Counted from the stretch's first letter, positions 16,448-25,379 are shown. The stretch: DNA of 54,205 bases from Bifidobacterium avesanii (GCF_009299475.1 NZ_WBSN01000018.1:1-54205); one strand, 5' to 3'. Notes: generated by a model not told the origin, from the letters alone. Made by a program: numbers and translations.

Positions 16448-17770
16448 TCAGGCCTTGGCGGCCTCCATCTGGCGCAGCTGGCGGTCGGTGTAGAACGGGT
16501 CGCCGCCCACCTCCTGGTCGTCCTTCTTGATCACGAAGAAGCCGTAGACCAGCGCCGCGAGCACGATGCCCGAGATGGTGAAGAACGTCGGGCGATCGCC
16601 CATGTGGTCGTGCAGCGCGCCGAGCGGGGTGGAGAAGATGACCTGACCCACCTGCGAGGCGATCTGGAAGCCCACCATGTACAGCGTGGCGGACAGCTTC
16701 GTGTCGAAGTGCAGGGTGAAGTAGCGGAACGCCGGCAGGCAGAACAGCGGCACCTCGATGGAGTGGAACATCTTGACGATCGAGACGGTGATCGGGTCGT
16801 GGAACACGCCGCACAGGCCGATGCGCAGAAACATCACCGTGGCGCCGAGCAGCAGGGAGTTGCGCACGCCGATCTTCTTCATGATGATCGGCACGACGCC
16901 CATCATGGCGGACTCGACGAACACCTGCACGGAGTTGAGGATGCCGTAGGTGGAGTTGCCCATCTCGGTGGTCGGGAACAGGGACGCGTAGTAGTTCGGG
17001 AACATCTGCTGGTCGAACACGGTGTAGAACGTGTTGGTCAGGAGCATGAACACGATGAGGATCCACAGGGTGGGCATTTTGAGGACGCCGAGCATCTCCT
17101 TGAACGACGGGTTGGTGGGCTCGGCGGCCGGCTCGGCCTCCTTCCTCAGCTCCTCGCGCTGCTCGGCCGGGATCCAGAACGCGTAGACGAGCAGCATGCC
17201 GAGGCCGCACGCGGAGCCGACCCAGAAGTTGATGAGCGGGTTGACGTTGAACAGGAAGCCGGCGCACAGGGCCACCACCGCGTAGCCGAAGGAGCCCCAG
17301 GCGCGCGACTGGCCGTACTCGAAGCCGAACTTGCGGCTGTAGCGCTCGGTGATCGCCTCGAACAGCGAGCAGCCGGACATGAAGCCGGCGGACAGCACGA
17401 CGGAGCCGATGAGCACGCCGACGAAGCGCGTGGTGCCGCCCGCGGTGAGCAGCGGCATGTAGACGAACTGGACGAACGGGCCCACGCAGGCGGCCACGGC
17501 GGAGATGAAGATGACGAGCTTGCGCTTGATGCCGAGCTGGTCCTGGATCACGCCGTAGACGAACATGATGACGAGCGTGGCCAGAGAGTTGATGGAGTAG
17601 ATCTGGCCCTGCTCGGCGGCGGTCATGCCCAGGCCGTGGGTGCCGTCGGTGAGGAAGCGGGAGAAGAACGACCACCAGATGCCCCACGAGCAGAAGAACA
17701 TGAAGATGCCGAAGGAGCTTTGCAGGTAGGAGGGGTTCCTCCACGGTGACGTTTTGGTCTGCGATGCCAT
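16448..17770 (-). CDS. cscB: Sucrose:H+ symporter, oligosaccharide MFS family
   Basis: The 440-residue polytopic membrane protein is of the LacY/CscB oligosaccharide:H+ symporter family, with about twelve hydrophobic helices. The opening WRNPSYLQSSFGIFMFFCSWGIWWSFF is typical of the family, as are the following GxxxxxxxINSLATLVIMFVYGVIQDQLGIKRKL segment and the FGYGQSRAWGSFGYA-like loop. It imports sucrose, and possibly other disaccharides, with protons. AGGGG about 8 nt before the ATG supports the start. It is first in the cscB-cscA operon, with a good promoter at 17900-17928. No cscR regulator gene is present in the immediate neighbourhood. Confidence 0.93.
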   Translation of the reverse strand: MASQTKTSPWRNPSYLQSSFGIFMFFCSWGIWWSFFSRFLTDGTHGLGMTAAEQGQIYSINSLATLVIMFVYGVIQDQLGIKRKLVIFISAVAACVGPFVQFVYMPLLTAGGTTRFVGVLIGSVVLSAGFMSGCSLFEAITERYSRKFGFEYGQSRAWGSFGYAVVALCAGFLFNVNPLINFWVGSACGLGMLLVYAFWIPAEQREELRKEAEPAAEPTNPSFKEMLGVLKMPTLWILIVFMLLTNTFYTVFDQQMFPNYYASLFPTTEMGNSTYGILNSVQVFVESAMMGVVPIIMKKIGVRNSLLLGATVMFLRIGLCGVFHDPITVSIVKMFHSIEVPLFCLPAFRYFTLHFDTKLSATLYMVGFQIASQVGQVIFSTPLGALHDHMGDRPTFFTISGIVLAALVYGFFVIKKDDQEVGGDPFYTDRQLRQMEAAKA

Positions 17771-17899
17771 TGTTGTTTCCCCTTGTCTGTTGTTTTCCGT
17801 GGCTCGGCGCCGCTGCGCGTCGAACCGGTTCGTTGCGGCGTTGCGTTGTGGTACCGGGGCTTGGCCGCCATGCCTCGCCCTTGGTGGGAACGTGGTTTC

Positions 17900-17940
17900 A
17901 GTATAGCAGTAAAAACGATTGACGTAAATCGATTGACGTA
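17900..17940 (-). promoter_or_regulatory. cscB promoter with LacI-type operator
   Basis: On the minus strand, -35 TTTACG (17928-17923), a 17-bp spacer and -10 TATACT (17905-17900) form a strong promoter. A near-palindrome centred on AATCGATT (17924-17937) covers the -35. CGATTGACGTA occurs twice 14 bp apart (17916-17926 and 17930-17940). The central CG and position suggest repression by a LacI-family sucrose regulator (inference). Confidence 0.75.
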
Positions 17941-18130
17941 TTGGGAGAGGGGAGCTGGGGCGCGGGGCGGCGGCGGGTAAACGCTGCAATGGCGGAACGG
18001 TGCGGAGCGCGGCGCCCGGACCCTTTCCGGGACTTTTCGCGCGTCCGTTTCGTCCGGGCGTGTCGCGGCGGGTCGCCGGCCGGGCGCCGCGGGGTCTCGA
18101 TGCGCGCGAACCCCAATGGCCGCAACGGTT

Positions 18131-18159
18131 TTGAGCCCCTCATAAGTTATATGTATGCT
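18131..18159 (+). promoter_or_regulatory. Candidate promoter of the cystathionine gamma-synthase gene
   Basis: TTGAGC (18131-18136), a 17-bp spacer and TATGCT (18154-18159) preceded by TG lie about 110 bp upstream of the start codon. The stretch between them contains CATAAGTTATATGTATG, unusually AT-rich for this region. Confidence 0.5.
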
Positions 18160-18270
18160 TCGCGGCTTGGCATGGCCGGCGGCGCTGCGTTAGCGTCGGA
18201 CGTGCAAGCTTTCCACGGCTTGCCGCAACGATGTTCCGCAAAGCGCACAGCAATCCGAAAGGGGGATGCC

Positions 18271-19524
18271 ATGGCAAGGTTCAACACGCAGCTGGTCCAC
18301 GGCGTGCCGGTCAACGACAACAACACCGGCGCCGTCAACCCGCCCATCTACAACTCTTCCACCTACACGTTCGAGTCGGTCGACGCCATGCCCCGCTGGG
18401 ACTACGCGCGCAGCGGCAACCCGACCCGCGAATTCCTGGAGAGCCAGATCGCGCAGCTCGAGCACGGCGAACGCGGCTTTGCCTTCGCATCCGGCCTCGC
18501 CGCCATCCACGCGGTGCTGTCCATCTTCCAGCCGGGCGACCGCATCGTGGTGAGCAAGGACATCTACGGCGGCACCTACTCCCAGCTCAACGAGCACTTC
18601 AGCCGCTGGGGCCTCGTGGTCGACGGCGTGGACACGCAGGACCCGGTGGCCGTCAGCCGCGCGCTGTCCAAACCGGACGCCAAGGCCGTGTACTTCGAGA
18701 CGCTCACCAACCCGCTGCTCAAGGTCAACGACGTGCAGTCGCTCGCCGCGCTGGCCCACGCCCACGGCGCGATCGCGATCGTGGACAACACCTTCGTCAC
18801 GCCGTACCTGCAGCAGCCGCTCGATCTGGGCGCCGACGTGGTGCTGCACTCCGCCACCAAGTATCTGGCCGGCCACTCCGACGTGGTCGCGGGCCTCGTG
18901 GTGGTGCGCAACGCCGACTTGGCGAGCAGGATCTACTTCGTGCAGAACCGCCTCGGTGCGGTGCTGCCTCCGGCCGAATGCGATTCGGTGCGCCGCGGCA
19001 TCCAGACCCTCGCTCTGCGCATGGACCGTCAGCAGGAGAACGCGCTCAAGCTCGCGCGCTACCTCAAGCGCCACCCGCTCGTGTCCGCCGTGCACTACCC
19101 GGGGCTGGAATCCGATCCCGGCCACGCGCTCGCCGAGCGTGAGCTCAACGGCGCCGGCGGCGTGCTGTCCTTCGAGGTCAAGGACGGCGTGGATGCGGGG
19201 ACCGTGCTTAACAACTTCAAGGTGTTCCGTCTGGCCGTCTCGCTCGGCGCGGTGGAATCCCTCGCCGAATTCCCGGCGCGCATGACCCACTTCGAGCTGC
19301 CGCGTGAGGAGCGTCTCAAGATCGGCATCACCGACGGGCTGATCCGCCTCGCGGTGGGCATCGAGGACGCCGCCGACCTGCTGGAGGACCTCGGTCAGGC
19401 GCTGGCCGTGGCCGGCCGGGAGCGCGACGAGCGCGCCGCGAGGAACGCCGTCACCGCGGGCGAGGGTGGTAAGGCCGGCAAGGCCGCTGAGACCGTGCCG
19501 GTCAAGGTGCAGGTCTTCGCGTGA
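18271..19524 (+). CDS. metB: PLP-dependent cystathionine gamma-synthase / beta-lyase family enzyme
   Basis: This 417-residue enzyme belongs to the Cys/Met metabolism PLP family. SATKYLAGHSD near 194-204 carries the PLP lysine. YARSGNPTRE near 45-54 and the AxFASGLAA cofactor-phosphate segment near 75 are present, as is the C-terminal RLAVGIEDAADLLEDL. It should join O-succinyl- or O-acetyl-homoserine with cysteine, or cleave cystathionine; members cannot be separated safely by eye. The last 30 residues (KAGKAAETVPVKVQVFA) form a lysine/alanine-rich tail beyond the usual end. AAAGGGGG 7 nt upstream fixes the start. The gene is monocistronic, with its own promoter and terminator. Confidence 0.88.
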   Translation: MARFNTQLVHGVPVNDNNTGAVNPPIYNSSTYTFESVDAMPRWDYARSGNPTREFLESQIAQLEHGERGFAFASGLAAIHAVLSIFQPGDRIVVSKDIYGGTYSQLNEHFSRWGLVVDGVDTQDPVAVSRALSKPDAKAVYFETLTNPLLKVNDVQSLAALAHAHGAIAIVDNTFVTPYLQQPLDLGADVVLHSATKYLAGHSDVVAGLVVVRNADLASRIYFVQNRLGAVLPPAECDSVRRGIQTLALRMDRQQENALKLARYLKRHPLVSAVHYPGLESDPGHALAERELNGAGGVLSFEVKDGVDAGTVLNNFKVFRLAVSLGAVESLAEFPARMTHFELPREERLKIGITDGLIRLAVGIEDAADLLEDLGQALAVAGRERDERAARNAVTAGEGGKAGKAAETVPVKVQVFA

Positions 19525-19552
19525 GGATTCGCCATTGATTTGATTTGCGTGT

Positions 19553-19640
19553 CGGCGTGACGCGCGTGCGCCGGGGGTGCCGGTTGGCCTGTCTTTGGCC
19601 GGCCGCTCTGTCCGGTGCCTGCGCGTCACGCCGCTTTTGC
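19553..19640 (+). terminator. Terminator after the cystathionine gamma-synthase gene
   Basis: A 12-bp perfect stem, CGGCGTGACGCG (19553-19564) with its complement (19622-19633), encloses an inner GC-rich hairpin and is followed by CTTTTGCG. It begins 29 nt after the stop codon. Confidence 0.7.
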
Positions 19641-20385
19641 GTTGGCAGATCCGGCGGGGCGGTGTCCGTGCGTTGCCGGAGCTGGCGGGTTGATCCATGG
19701 GCGGGAGCGGCATGCCCCTCGCCTTCGCTTCATCTCTTATTTTCTCCTGTTCCTTTCCTTTGCCGCACACTATGCAGTTACCCTTTTCTTATCCCCTCCG
19801 AATCGCGGCATGTTCGTCTGGGATCCGTCGCCGGCCGGTTTCAGGGCGTGCGCTTGGAACCGGCGCGGCTATGCGTCCCGCTGCGGGGCTTTGTGCGGGG
19901 GTGATGTGGGGCCGGCACTGTTGCTGAAGGCTATTTGGCTTTCCGAGGGCGGATTTTTGATAATGCGAACATCTACTTCGCCTTCCGAGGGCATCTACTC
20001 GACGCGCGATCGGCATTGCACCCATGCCCGTCCATGGCGAAGGGTTGCAAAATGGCGGAAATGCGGCGACGTTGAATCGTGATGCCCCGGCGTTGTACAT
20101 GGCGAGGTGCCCTCGGAAGGCCGAGTAGATGTTTGCGCGGCGGCCAATCCGCCCTGGGAAGGGCAAGTGGCCGGCAAGTTGGGGGGCGAACAACACCGGA
20201 GGAATCCCGTGATGTGCGGGCCGGGACAGGTTGCAGACGCCGGCATGACGGGAGCCGAGGGGAGTCCGTATGACACCTGGGGCGGGAACGGGTCGCAATG
20301 CCGCCGATATGGCGGTCGAGGCCCGTCCCCTGATTGTGCTGTGCGCGCCGCCCGGAGCGCCCGCGCCGAGCGCGTGGCTTCGCGG
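19641..20385. other. Gene-free stretch carrying a long inverted-repeat element
   Basis: No gene is recognised here between two convergent units. The left part is T-rich (CTTATTTTCTCC, TTTCCTTTGCC). The right part holds the inverted-repeat element at 19965-20136. Open frames on both strands are short or lack start signals. Confidence 0.5.
19965..20136. repeat. Inverted-repeat element with 29-bp arms
   Basis: The arms at 19965-19993 and 20108-20136 are complementary at about 26 of 29 positions, starting GCGAACATCTACTTCG, and enclose about 114 bp that can form further hairpins. The TCCGAGGGCA core of the arm also occurs in the hairpin at 4894-4914. It resembles copy A/B elements in design but not in sequence. 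Confidence 0.6.
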
Positions 20386-21267
20386 CTAACGGTCCCAGCG
20401 CGTGGCGGTGGGATCGCTGGGACGGGTCATGAGCCACAGATACCAGATGAACATGGCGATGAGGACCAGAGCGCCAGCGAACGCGATGACCATCACCACG
20501 CCGAAAACCCGTTCGTCGAATGGCGACGCCGCCGGACCTTTGGTGAAGGTTATGGCGATGGCTAGGGAAAGGATGCCGCTTACGGTGAGAACGCCCGCGG
20601 CAATGGTGCTGATCACGACATTCACCGCCCATGCGGTGGCGCGTCGGCCCGAGTCGTGCAATCGCCGCGACCCGATCGCCAGCAGGGGAATCGTGGTCAC
20701 GCCTCCCCACAGAACGTCAAGCGACGGTATGACAAATCTCAGCGGGAACAGCGCCACGCCGACGAGGAGTACGAACAGCACCGCATACCAATATTCGCGT
20801 CGGCTCGAACGGCTGTCGAACCGCACATATCCCGTGAAGAACCGCTTCACTGCCTCGCGGAACGTGCAATGGGGCAGTGGCAGCCAAACCGGAGCCGGCA
20901 CGGGAGCGGGCGCGGAGCCCGGCATGCCAGTCGAGGGTGGGAACCCTCCGCCGGGGATGCCACCGTATGGCGATGCGTGCGGCGGCATCCCCGCGGCATG
21001 AGTCGGGGGGACGCGGACGGATGCGGATTGCGCCGCATGCGGTTGTGGCTCGCCGTAAGTCGCTTGGTCCGGGACGGATTGCGGCGCGTATGCGGCCCGC
21101 GCTGCGGGCGGTTGTGGCTCGCCGCCTCCCGGTCGTTCCGGTACCGTTTGCGCGGGCGGACGGAAGTCAGCCCGCGCAATGGCCGGCATCGGCTGCACTG
21201 TCGCGGCCGCGTTGGCAACGGAATTGGAATTGGTCTCAAAGAGTCGTTCAGGGGCATGGTCGTTCAT
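20386..21267 (-). CDS. DUF805 membrane protein with proline-rich N-terminus
   Basis: The 293-residue protein has two parts. Residues 1-130 are low complexity, rich in Pro, Ala, Gln and Gly, and presumably a cytoplasmic disordered tail. From about 133 comes a DUF805 domain: FREAVKRFFTGYVRFDSRSSRREYWYAVLF, then helices, then the conserved GSRRLHDSGRRATAW, then two more helices. This is the usual four-helix arrangement. Function of DUF805 proteins is unknown. The ribosome site before the chosen ATG is weak. The gene is in line with the minus-strand membrane-protein gene upstream, 47 bp away, and may be cotranscribed with it. Confidence 0.82.
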   Translation of the reverse strand: MNDHAPERLFETNSNSVANAAATVQPMPAIARADFRPPAQTVPERPGGGEPQPPAARAAYAPQSVPDQATYGEPQPHAAQSASVRVPPTHAAGMPPHASPYGGIPGGGFPPSTGMPGSAPAPVPAPVWLPLPHCTFREAVKRFFTGYVRFDSRSSRREYWYAVLFVLLVGVALFPLRFVIPSLDVLWGGVTTIPLLAIGSRRLHDSGRRATAWAVNVVISTIAAGVLTVSGILSLAIAITFTKGPAASPFDERVFGVVMVIAFAGALVLIAMFIWYLWLMTRPSDPTATRWDR

Positions 21268-21314
21268 GGGGACTCGCTTTCACGCGGTCCCTCAAGCCCC
21301 TCCCGCCCACCAGT

Positions 21315-22280
21315 CTACACGCGCTCCACGCCCTGGGCATCGCCCCGCACGCCGCGGGCTGCCCGCCGTCGCTCGCCGGCCGCGCGAATGACCGTGCCCA
21401 TGCCCCATCCCGCCAGCGCGAAGGCCAGCGGTATGCCGCTGTAGGCGACGATCATGCCGAGGTCGTTCCAGATCAGTCCCCAGCCGTTCGGCAGCGTTAC
21501 GCAGTCGTTCCCGACGTAGTAATCCGGGCATCCACCGACGTGGAGCGGATTGGTCAAAGACATCGTGACCGTCACCTGCGCCACCAGCGCCACGACGATC
21601 AGACGCCACGACTTCGCGCTTGCCGACGCCGCGACGGCCATGATGACCGCCAGCGCGACCGTGTTGACGAAGACCAGATACAGCACCGTCGCCCAACCGT
21701 ACGGATCGGTGCAGCGGGTCCAGACCAGCAGGCCGTACAGTCCCGCCAGCGCGATCCAACAGCCGGTCGGCGTGGGGTTGCGGCGAAGACGTATGAGCAG
21801 CCGTCCGGTGCGCGTGGCGGGATTCCGGTCGGTGTTCAGCCGTCGCAGGCCGTACCGCCCGATCGCGTACGGCAGGAACGCCGCGGCCGCGAACCACAGC
21901 GCCGTGACCGCCGCATTCGCGAATTTGTCCGACAGCGTGAGACCATGCAGACCGCGGAACGTCTGCACGCCGAGGACCACAAGCCAGAATGCGAGGACGC
22001 TCGTGGCCGGCGTGACCGGCGTGCCGGTGCGCAGCGCGCCGACGATGAGATTCGCCGCCGCCAGTCCTGCGCCGGCGAACAGCATGGTGGCGCGCCACCA
22101 CACCGGCACGGTCCCGGCGGAGAACAGGGCGAACGAGCCGTCTCCCACATCTTCGGGAACCGCGTTCCACGCCGTCAGCGCGCCCGTGATGATCAGATAG
22201 GCGAAGAGCCCCGCCATGGCGATCGCATAGGTGCGCGTCCAAGTCCGTTGCCTCGTGTGAAGTTCCGTGCGCCGCTTCAT
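21315..22280 (-). CDS. Polytopic membrane protein of unknown function
   Basis: The 321-residue protein is not recognised. It begins MKRRTELHTRQRTWTRTY, a basic cytoplasmic start, and contains about eight hydrophobic helices. A loop with four Cys and Asp/Tyr (HVGGCPDYYVGNDCV) near residues 260-275 is probably outside the membrane. The C-terminus is Arg-rich. GGGAGG 8 nt before the ATG at 22280 supports this start over a GTG nine bases further upstream that overlaps the Shine-Dalgarno. It is divergent from the two-component system genes, 145 bp apart, so a shared control region is possible. Confidence 0.7.
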   Translation of the reverse strand: MKRRTELHTRQRTWTRTYAIAMAGLFAYLIITGALTAWNAVPEDVGDGSFALFSAGTVPVWWRATMLFAGAGLAAANLIVGALRTGTPVTPATSVLAFWLVVLGVQTFRGLHGLTLSDKFANAAVTALWFAAAAFLPYAIGRYGLRRLNTDRNPATRTGRLLIRLRRNPTPTGCWIALAGLYGLLVWTRCTDPYGWATVLYLVFVNTVALAVIMAVAASASAKSWRLIVVALVAQVTVTMSLTNPLHVGGCPDYYVGNDCVTLPNGWGLIWNDLGMIVAYSGIPLAFALAGWGMGTVIRAAGERRRAARGVRGDAQGVERV

Positions 22281-22425
22281 CGTGACCACCTCCCTGTGGA
22301 GTCGAGTGCGGGTAATCCCATGATGGCATGCCGGAGCGCGCGGCGGCTAGAGTTGTCATAAGGGCGATGACGTTCGCCGGCGGGGCGGCCGGGCGGATGC
22401 CACCATGGACGGCGAGGGAGGCGCG

Positions 22426-23118
22426 ATGACGATGGACGGGACTGATGCCCGCGGAGCCGTGATTTGCGTGGGCGTGCTGGACAACGACCCCTATGCCCTG
22501 AAAATGCTGGAGTCGATGATCGTGCGGCTGGATCCGTCGTTCGCGATTGCGTGGGTCACGGAATTGGGTGCGGTGGCGATCAGCCGATGCCTGAGCCCGG
22601 CGAAGCGTCCCGACGTGCTGGTGACGGACATGTCGCTCAGGGACGTGCCGGGCACGGAGGTGTGCCGCGCGATCCGCACCAAGACGCCGCGCGTGGGGCT
22701 CGTAGGCATCACGTCGTACGCGCTGGACGCCTTCCGCGACGAGGCCGCGCGGTGCGGCGCCCAGGCGTTGGTGGGCAAGACCGATCTTGCAGGGTTGGCG
22801 CTGGCGATCCGCGGCGCGGCGGCGGGGCTGGCGAGCGGGACGGCGTTCATGGACGCGGTCGACGCGCATGTGCTGTTGGAGGATGCGGCGCTTGCGGCCG
22901 GCGGAACGGGCGCGAGGACGGGCGTCGGCGCGTTGTCCGCCAAGGAGCGCGAAACGCTGCGGCGGTACGCGGACGGGGAAACCACCAAGGAGATCGCCGC
23001 GGCGATGGGCGTGGGCGTGCCCACCGTCGCCACGTTCGAACGTCGCGCGCTGGCCAAACTCGGGGCGCGGTCCCGTGCGCACGCCATCTCGATCTGCGTG
23101 AGAAGGCACGAGTTCTGA
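22426..23118 (+). CDS. NarL/FixJ-type response regulator
   Basis: This is a 230-residue DNA-binding response regulator. The receiver domain has acidic residues in VLDNDPYA, the phosphorylatable Asp in VLVTDMSL, the Thr in GITSYA and the Lys in LVGKTD. The C-terminal LuxR-type helix-turn-helix is LSAKERETLRRYADGETTKEIAAAMGVG followed by the recognition-helix region TVATFERRALAKLG. The start at 22426 is preferred over one 21 nt upstream because GAGGGAGG lies 6 nt before it. The stop overlaps the start of the sensor kinase gene (TGATG), so the two are translationally coupled. Confidence 0.9.
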   Translation: MTMDGTDARGAVICVGVLDNDPYALKMLESMIVRLDPSFAIAWVTELGAVAISRCLSPAKRPDVLVTDMSLRDVPGTEVCRAIRTKTPRVGLVGITSYALDAFRDEAARCGAQALVGKTDLAGLALAIRGAAAGLASGTAFMDAVDAHVLLEDAALAAGGTGARTGVGALSAKERETLRRYADGETTKEIAAAMGVGVPTVATFERRALAKLGARSRAHAISICVRRHEF

Positions 23119-24452
23119 TGCGGCGGGCGGCGGAACGACGGGGGAGCGCGTGGGCGCGGCGTCTGCGGAGCGCCGACGAGGAGGCCGGCAACGCGTGGCT
23201 GTTCATGGCGTATACGTTGACGGCGCTCGCGTGCGCGACGGAAACCGTGGCGAAGCTGGGCGTGGCCGGCGGGCTGTCGTTCGCCGACGCCCTGTGCGCC
23301 TTCGCGTTCGTGGGCTTGCTGTCGTTCGCCGCGTTCCGTCCGGTTTCCGGCGCCGCGGCCGCGCTGGTGTGGTGGATGGCGCTGTGCGTGGCTCCGGTCG
23401 GTCTGCCGTCGGGCATGATGCTGGGCGCGCTGCTGGCGGTGGGCGTGCTCGGCTACGCGCACCGCGGCGTGGGCGCGATTGCCGCGGCGGCCGCCGTGCT
23501 GGTCTGGGCGTGCTCGCGCGGCGGGCTGGACGTGGGCGCGCTGTTGTTCGGCCAGGGCGGGTCGTCCACCAGCGCGTACGATACCGCGACGCCGTCCGAG
23601 CCGCCGGAGCCGTCGCAACCGTTGGAACCGTCTCCGGAGCCGTCGCCGCAACCCGGTGGTCACACGATCCTCGGCGCGGTCACCCTGAACGGCGTCGTTC
23701 CGGTGCTGGCCCTGTTCGCCGGATTCCTCATCGGCGGCGTCGCCGCGCGGTGGGGCCACGAGCGCGACCGTCTGGAATCCGGTCTGCGTCTGCGCCGCCA
23801 GCGGGAACGTGCCGCGCGCGACATCCACGACTACGTATCCAATGACCTCGCCTACGTGATCCTTCGACTGGACCGTGACATTGCGGACGGCCGGACGGTC
23901 GGCGCCGACGAGCTGCGGGGGCTGCGCGCCGCGGCCGCCAAGGCGCTCGGCCACACGCATGAGGTCATCGCGCTGATCGAGCGCGGGGACGGGGATGAGG
24001 CTGCGGATGGGGATGAGCGCATGCCGGGGAATCGGCCGGCCGGCATGGGCGAGGCCCTCCGCCGGCAATGCGAGCCGTGGGAGAGTCGTCTGCGGACTCT
24101 GGGATTCGAGGGGCAGACGATCATCGTGGAGCAGCCCGGCGCGGAAATCGGCGGTGAGACGCGCGAGCTGCTCGACGGCCTGCTCGGCGAACTGTACGCC
24201 AACATCGGCCGCCACGCCGATCCCGCCGGCGGGTACGTGCTCACCGTGCGTCTGTCGCCGTCCGGCGTGGACGTCGCGCTGGCGGACACCGCGTCCGCCC
24301 GTTCCCCGGACGCACTGTCCTCCGGCACCGGTCTGGCCCGCTACCGCACCCGAATCGAGCGGATGGGCGGCTCAATGCGCGTCAACGGCGGAGAACCGAA
24401 CGGCGGCACCGGCGGCGAATGGTCCCTCGCCGTCACGATTCCGACGGCATGA
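23118..24452 (+). CDS. Sensor histidine kinase (HisKA_3-like)
   Basis: The 444-residue membrane kinase pairs with the regulator just upstream. The N-terminal half has several hydrophobic helices, then a proline/glutamate/serine linker (SEPPEPSQPLEPSPEPSPQPGG, about 155-178), one more helix, and the dimerisation box RERAARDIHDYVSNDL with the phospho-accepting His near 236. The ATPase domain is recognisable from GELYANIGRHA (N-box) and GTGLARYRTRIERMGGSM (G2 box). The usual DDGxG G1 motif is replaced by ALADTASARSP, so ATP binding may be unusual or weakened. The signal sensed is unknown. Confidence 0.85.
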   Translation: MRRAAERRGSAWARRLRSADEEAGNAWLFMAYTLTALACATETVAKLGVAGGLSFADALCAFAFVGLLSFAAFRPVSGAAAALVWWMALCVAPVGLPSGMMLGALLAVGVLGYAHRGVGAIAAAAAVLVWACSRGGLDVGALLFGQGGSSTSAYDTATPSEPPEPSQPLEPSPEPSPQPGGHTILGAVTLNGVVPVLALFAGFLIGGVAARWGHERDRLESGLRLRRQRERAARDIHDYVSNDLAYVILRLDRDIADGRTVGADELRGLRAAAAKALGHTHEVIALIERGDGDEAADGDERMPGNRPAGMGEALRRQCEPWESRLRTLGFEGQTIIVEQPGAEIGGETRELLDGLLGELYANIGRHADPAGGYVLTVRLSPSGVDVALADTASARSPDALSSGTGLARYRTRIERMGGSMRVNGGEPNGGTGGEWSLAVTIPTA

Positions 24453-24577
24453 TAACCACCGATAGCCAACGGCGATGGCGCCGCGGCCGTGTTGCGCGGA
24501 ACGTGCGCGTACCATGCGGTCGTATCGCGCACACGCGATGGAACGGACGGGACGACGGAGGAAAGGGAGGGGCGCGC

Positions 24578-25225
24578 ATGAGGACGCCGCTGATCTATCA
24601 GATGACCCGGTACGACTGCGGGCCGACCACGCTGGTCAACGCGCTGCGGTTCCTGTACGAGCGCGAGGAGATCGACCCCGATCTGGTGCGGGCCGTGTAC
24701 GCGCGCACGCTGGACGACTTCGACGAGGACGGCGGGCTCGGCAAACTGGGCACGTCGCATCAGGCGATGCGGCACGTCGCGCGGTACTTCACCATGTACG
24801 GGAAGGCGACGGGGTTCCCGATCGAAGCGGCGATCCTCCGAGGCGCGGAGGCGTCGCTCGCGCCCGGTTCGGCAGCGTTCCGCATGCTGGAGGAGCGCGG
24901 AGCCGGCGAGGGGAGGCGCGGCACGGCGGCGGTGATCGCCCGCGTGTGGCACGGCGACAACGGGCATTACCTGCTGCTCACCGGCGTGCGCGACGGCCGC
25001 GTGCTGGCGTTCGACCCGTTCGCGGAGGAGGCTGGCGATCCCGGCGGCGCCATCGACGGCGACGTGATCCGGGAGGTGGCCGGCATGCCGTTCGCGGCCA
25101 ACCGCAGCGTGGATCCGCTCGCGTTCAACCGGGACGTCAAGGCTGACTACGCGCTCAAAAGCGCGGCCAACGCCGATCCCGCGGATCCGGTGGGCGGCGA
25201 GCTCATCGTGATCCGACGGCTGTAG
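24578..25225 (+). CDS. Peptidase C39-like protein
   Basis: The 215-residue cytoplasmic protein has a papain-like C39 pattern: QMTRYDCGPTTLVNALRFLY near the N-terminus, with the candidate nucleophile Cys and the preceding Gln region; DNGHYLLLTGV with the catalytic His near 128; and VLAFDPF with the following Asp. There is no ABC transporter domain or signal peptide, so it is a stand-alone member that may act as a protease or a non-catalytic binding protein. GGGAGGGG 6 nt upstream fixes the start. It follows the two-component system by 125 bp and may belong to its regulon. Confidence 0.72.
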   Translation: MRTPLIYQMTRYDCGPTTLVNALRFLYEREEIDPDLVRAVYARTLDDFDEDGGLGKLGTSHQAMRHVARYFTMYGKATGFPIEAAILRGAEASLAPGSAAFRMLEERGAGEGRRGTAAVIARVWHGDNGHYLLLTGVRDGRVLAFDPFAEEAGDPGGAIDGDVIREVAGMPFAANRSVDPLAFNRDVKADYALKSAANADPADPVGGELIVIRRL

Positions 25226-25242
25226 GGCAAAGCAATGCTTTA

Positions 25243-25320
25243 AAACGAACAAAAATCATGTTCGTTTGTGCGGTTGAGTTGCGCATGCGCACGGAAACGA
25301 CCATCGGTGTGCGCATGCGT
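25243..25320. repeat. Palindrome-rich spacer before the aldolase gene
   Basis: AAACGAAC (25243-25250) and GTTCGTTT (25260-25267) form a hairpin, followed by two self-complementary GCGCATGCG blocks around 25281-25290 and 25310-25319 that also pair with each other. TTTGTGCGGT here resembles the arm of the A/B inverted-repeat elements. No gene is inside. Confidence 0.45.
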
Positions 25321-25351
25321 GCGAATGCTTGGCAAACCGTGGCTTGGCGTG

Positions 25352-25379
25352 TTGCGCCGACATTGCGGAGGGCTATGCT
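25352..25379 (+). promoter_or_regulatory. Candidate promoter of the aldolase operon
   Basis: TTGCGC (25352-25357), a 16-bp spacer and TATGCT (25374-25379) lie about 70 bp upstream of the aldolase start. Just upstream, GGCAAACCGTGGC (25331-25343) resembles the GGCAAC-type motif found before other units of the island. Confidence 0.45.

Noticed and set aside
14727..17744. Single 1005-residue protein joining an Arg-rich region to GH32
   Set aside because: The upper part is an out-of-frame reading of cscB. The GH32 gene has its own ribosome site and start at 16271.
20877..22361. 494-residue plus-strand frame across two minus-strand membrane-protein genes
   Set aside because: The product is Arg/Gln-rich without domains, while the minus strand shows clear helices and a DUF805 domain.
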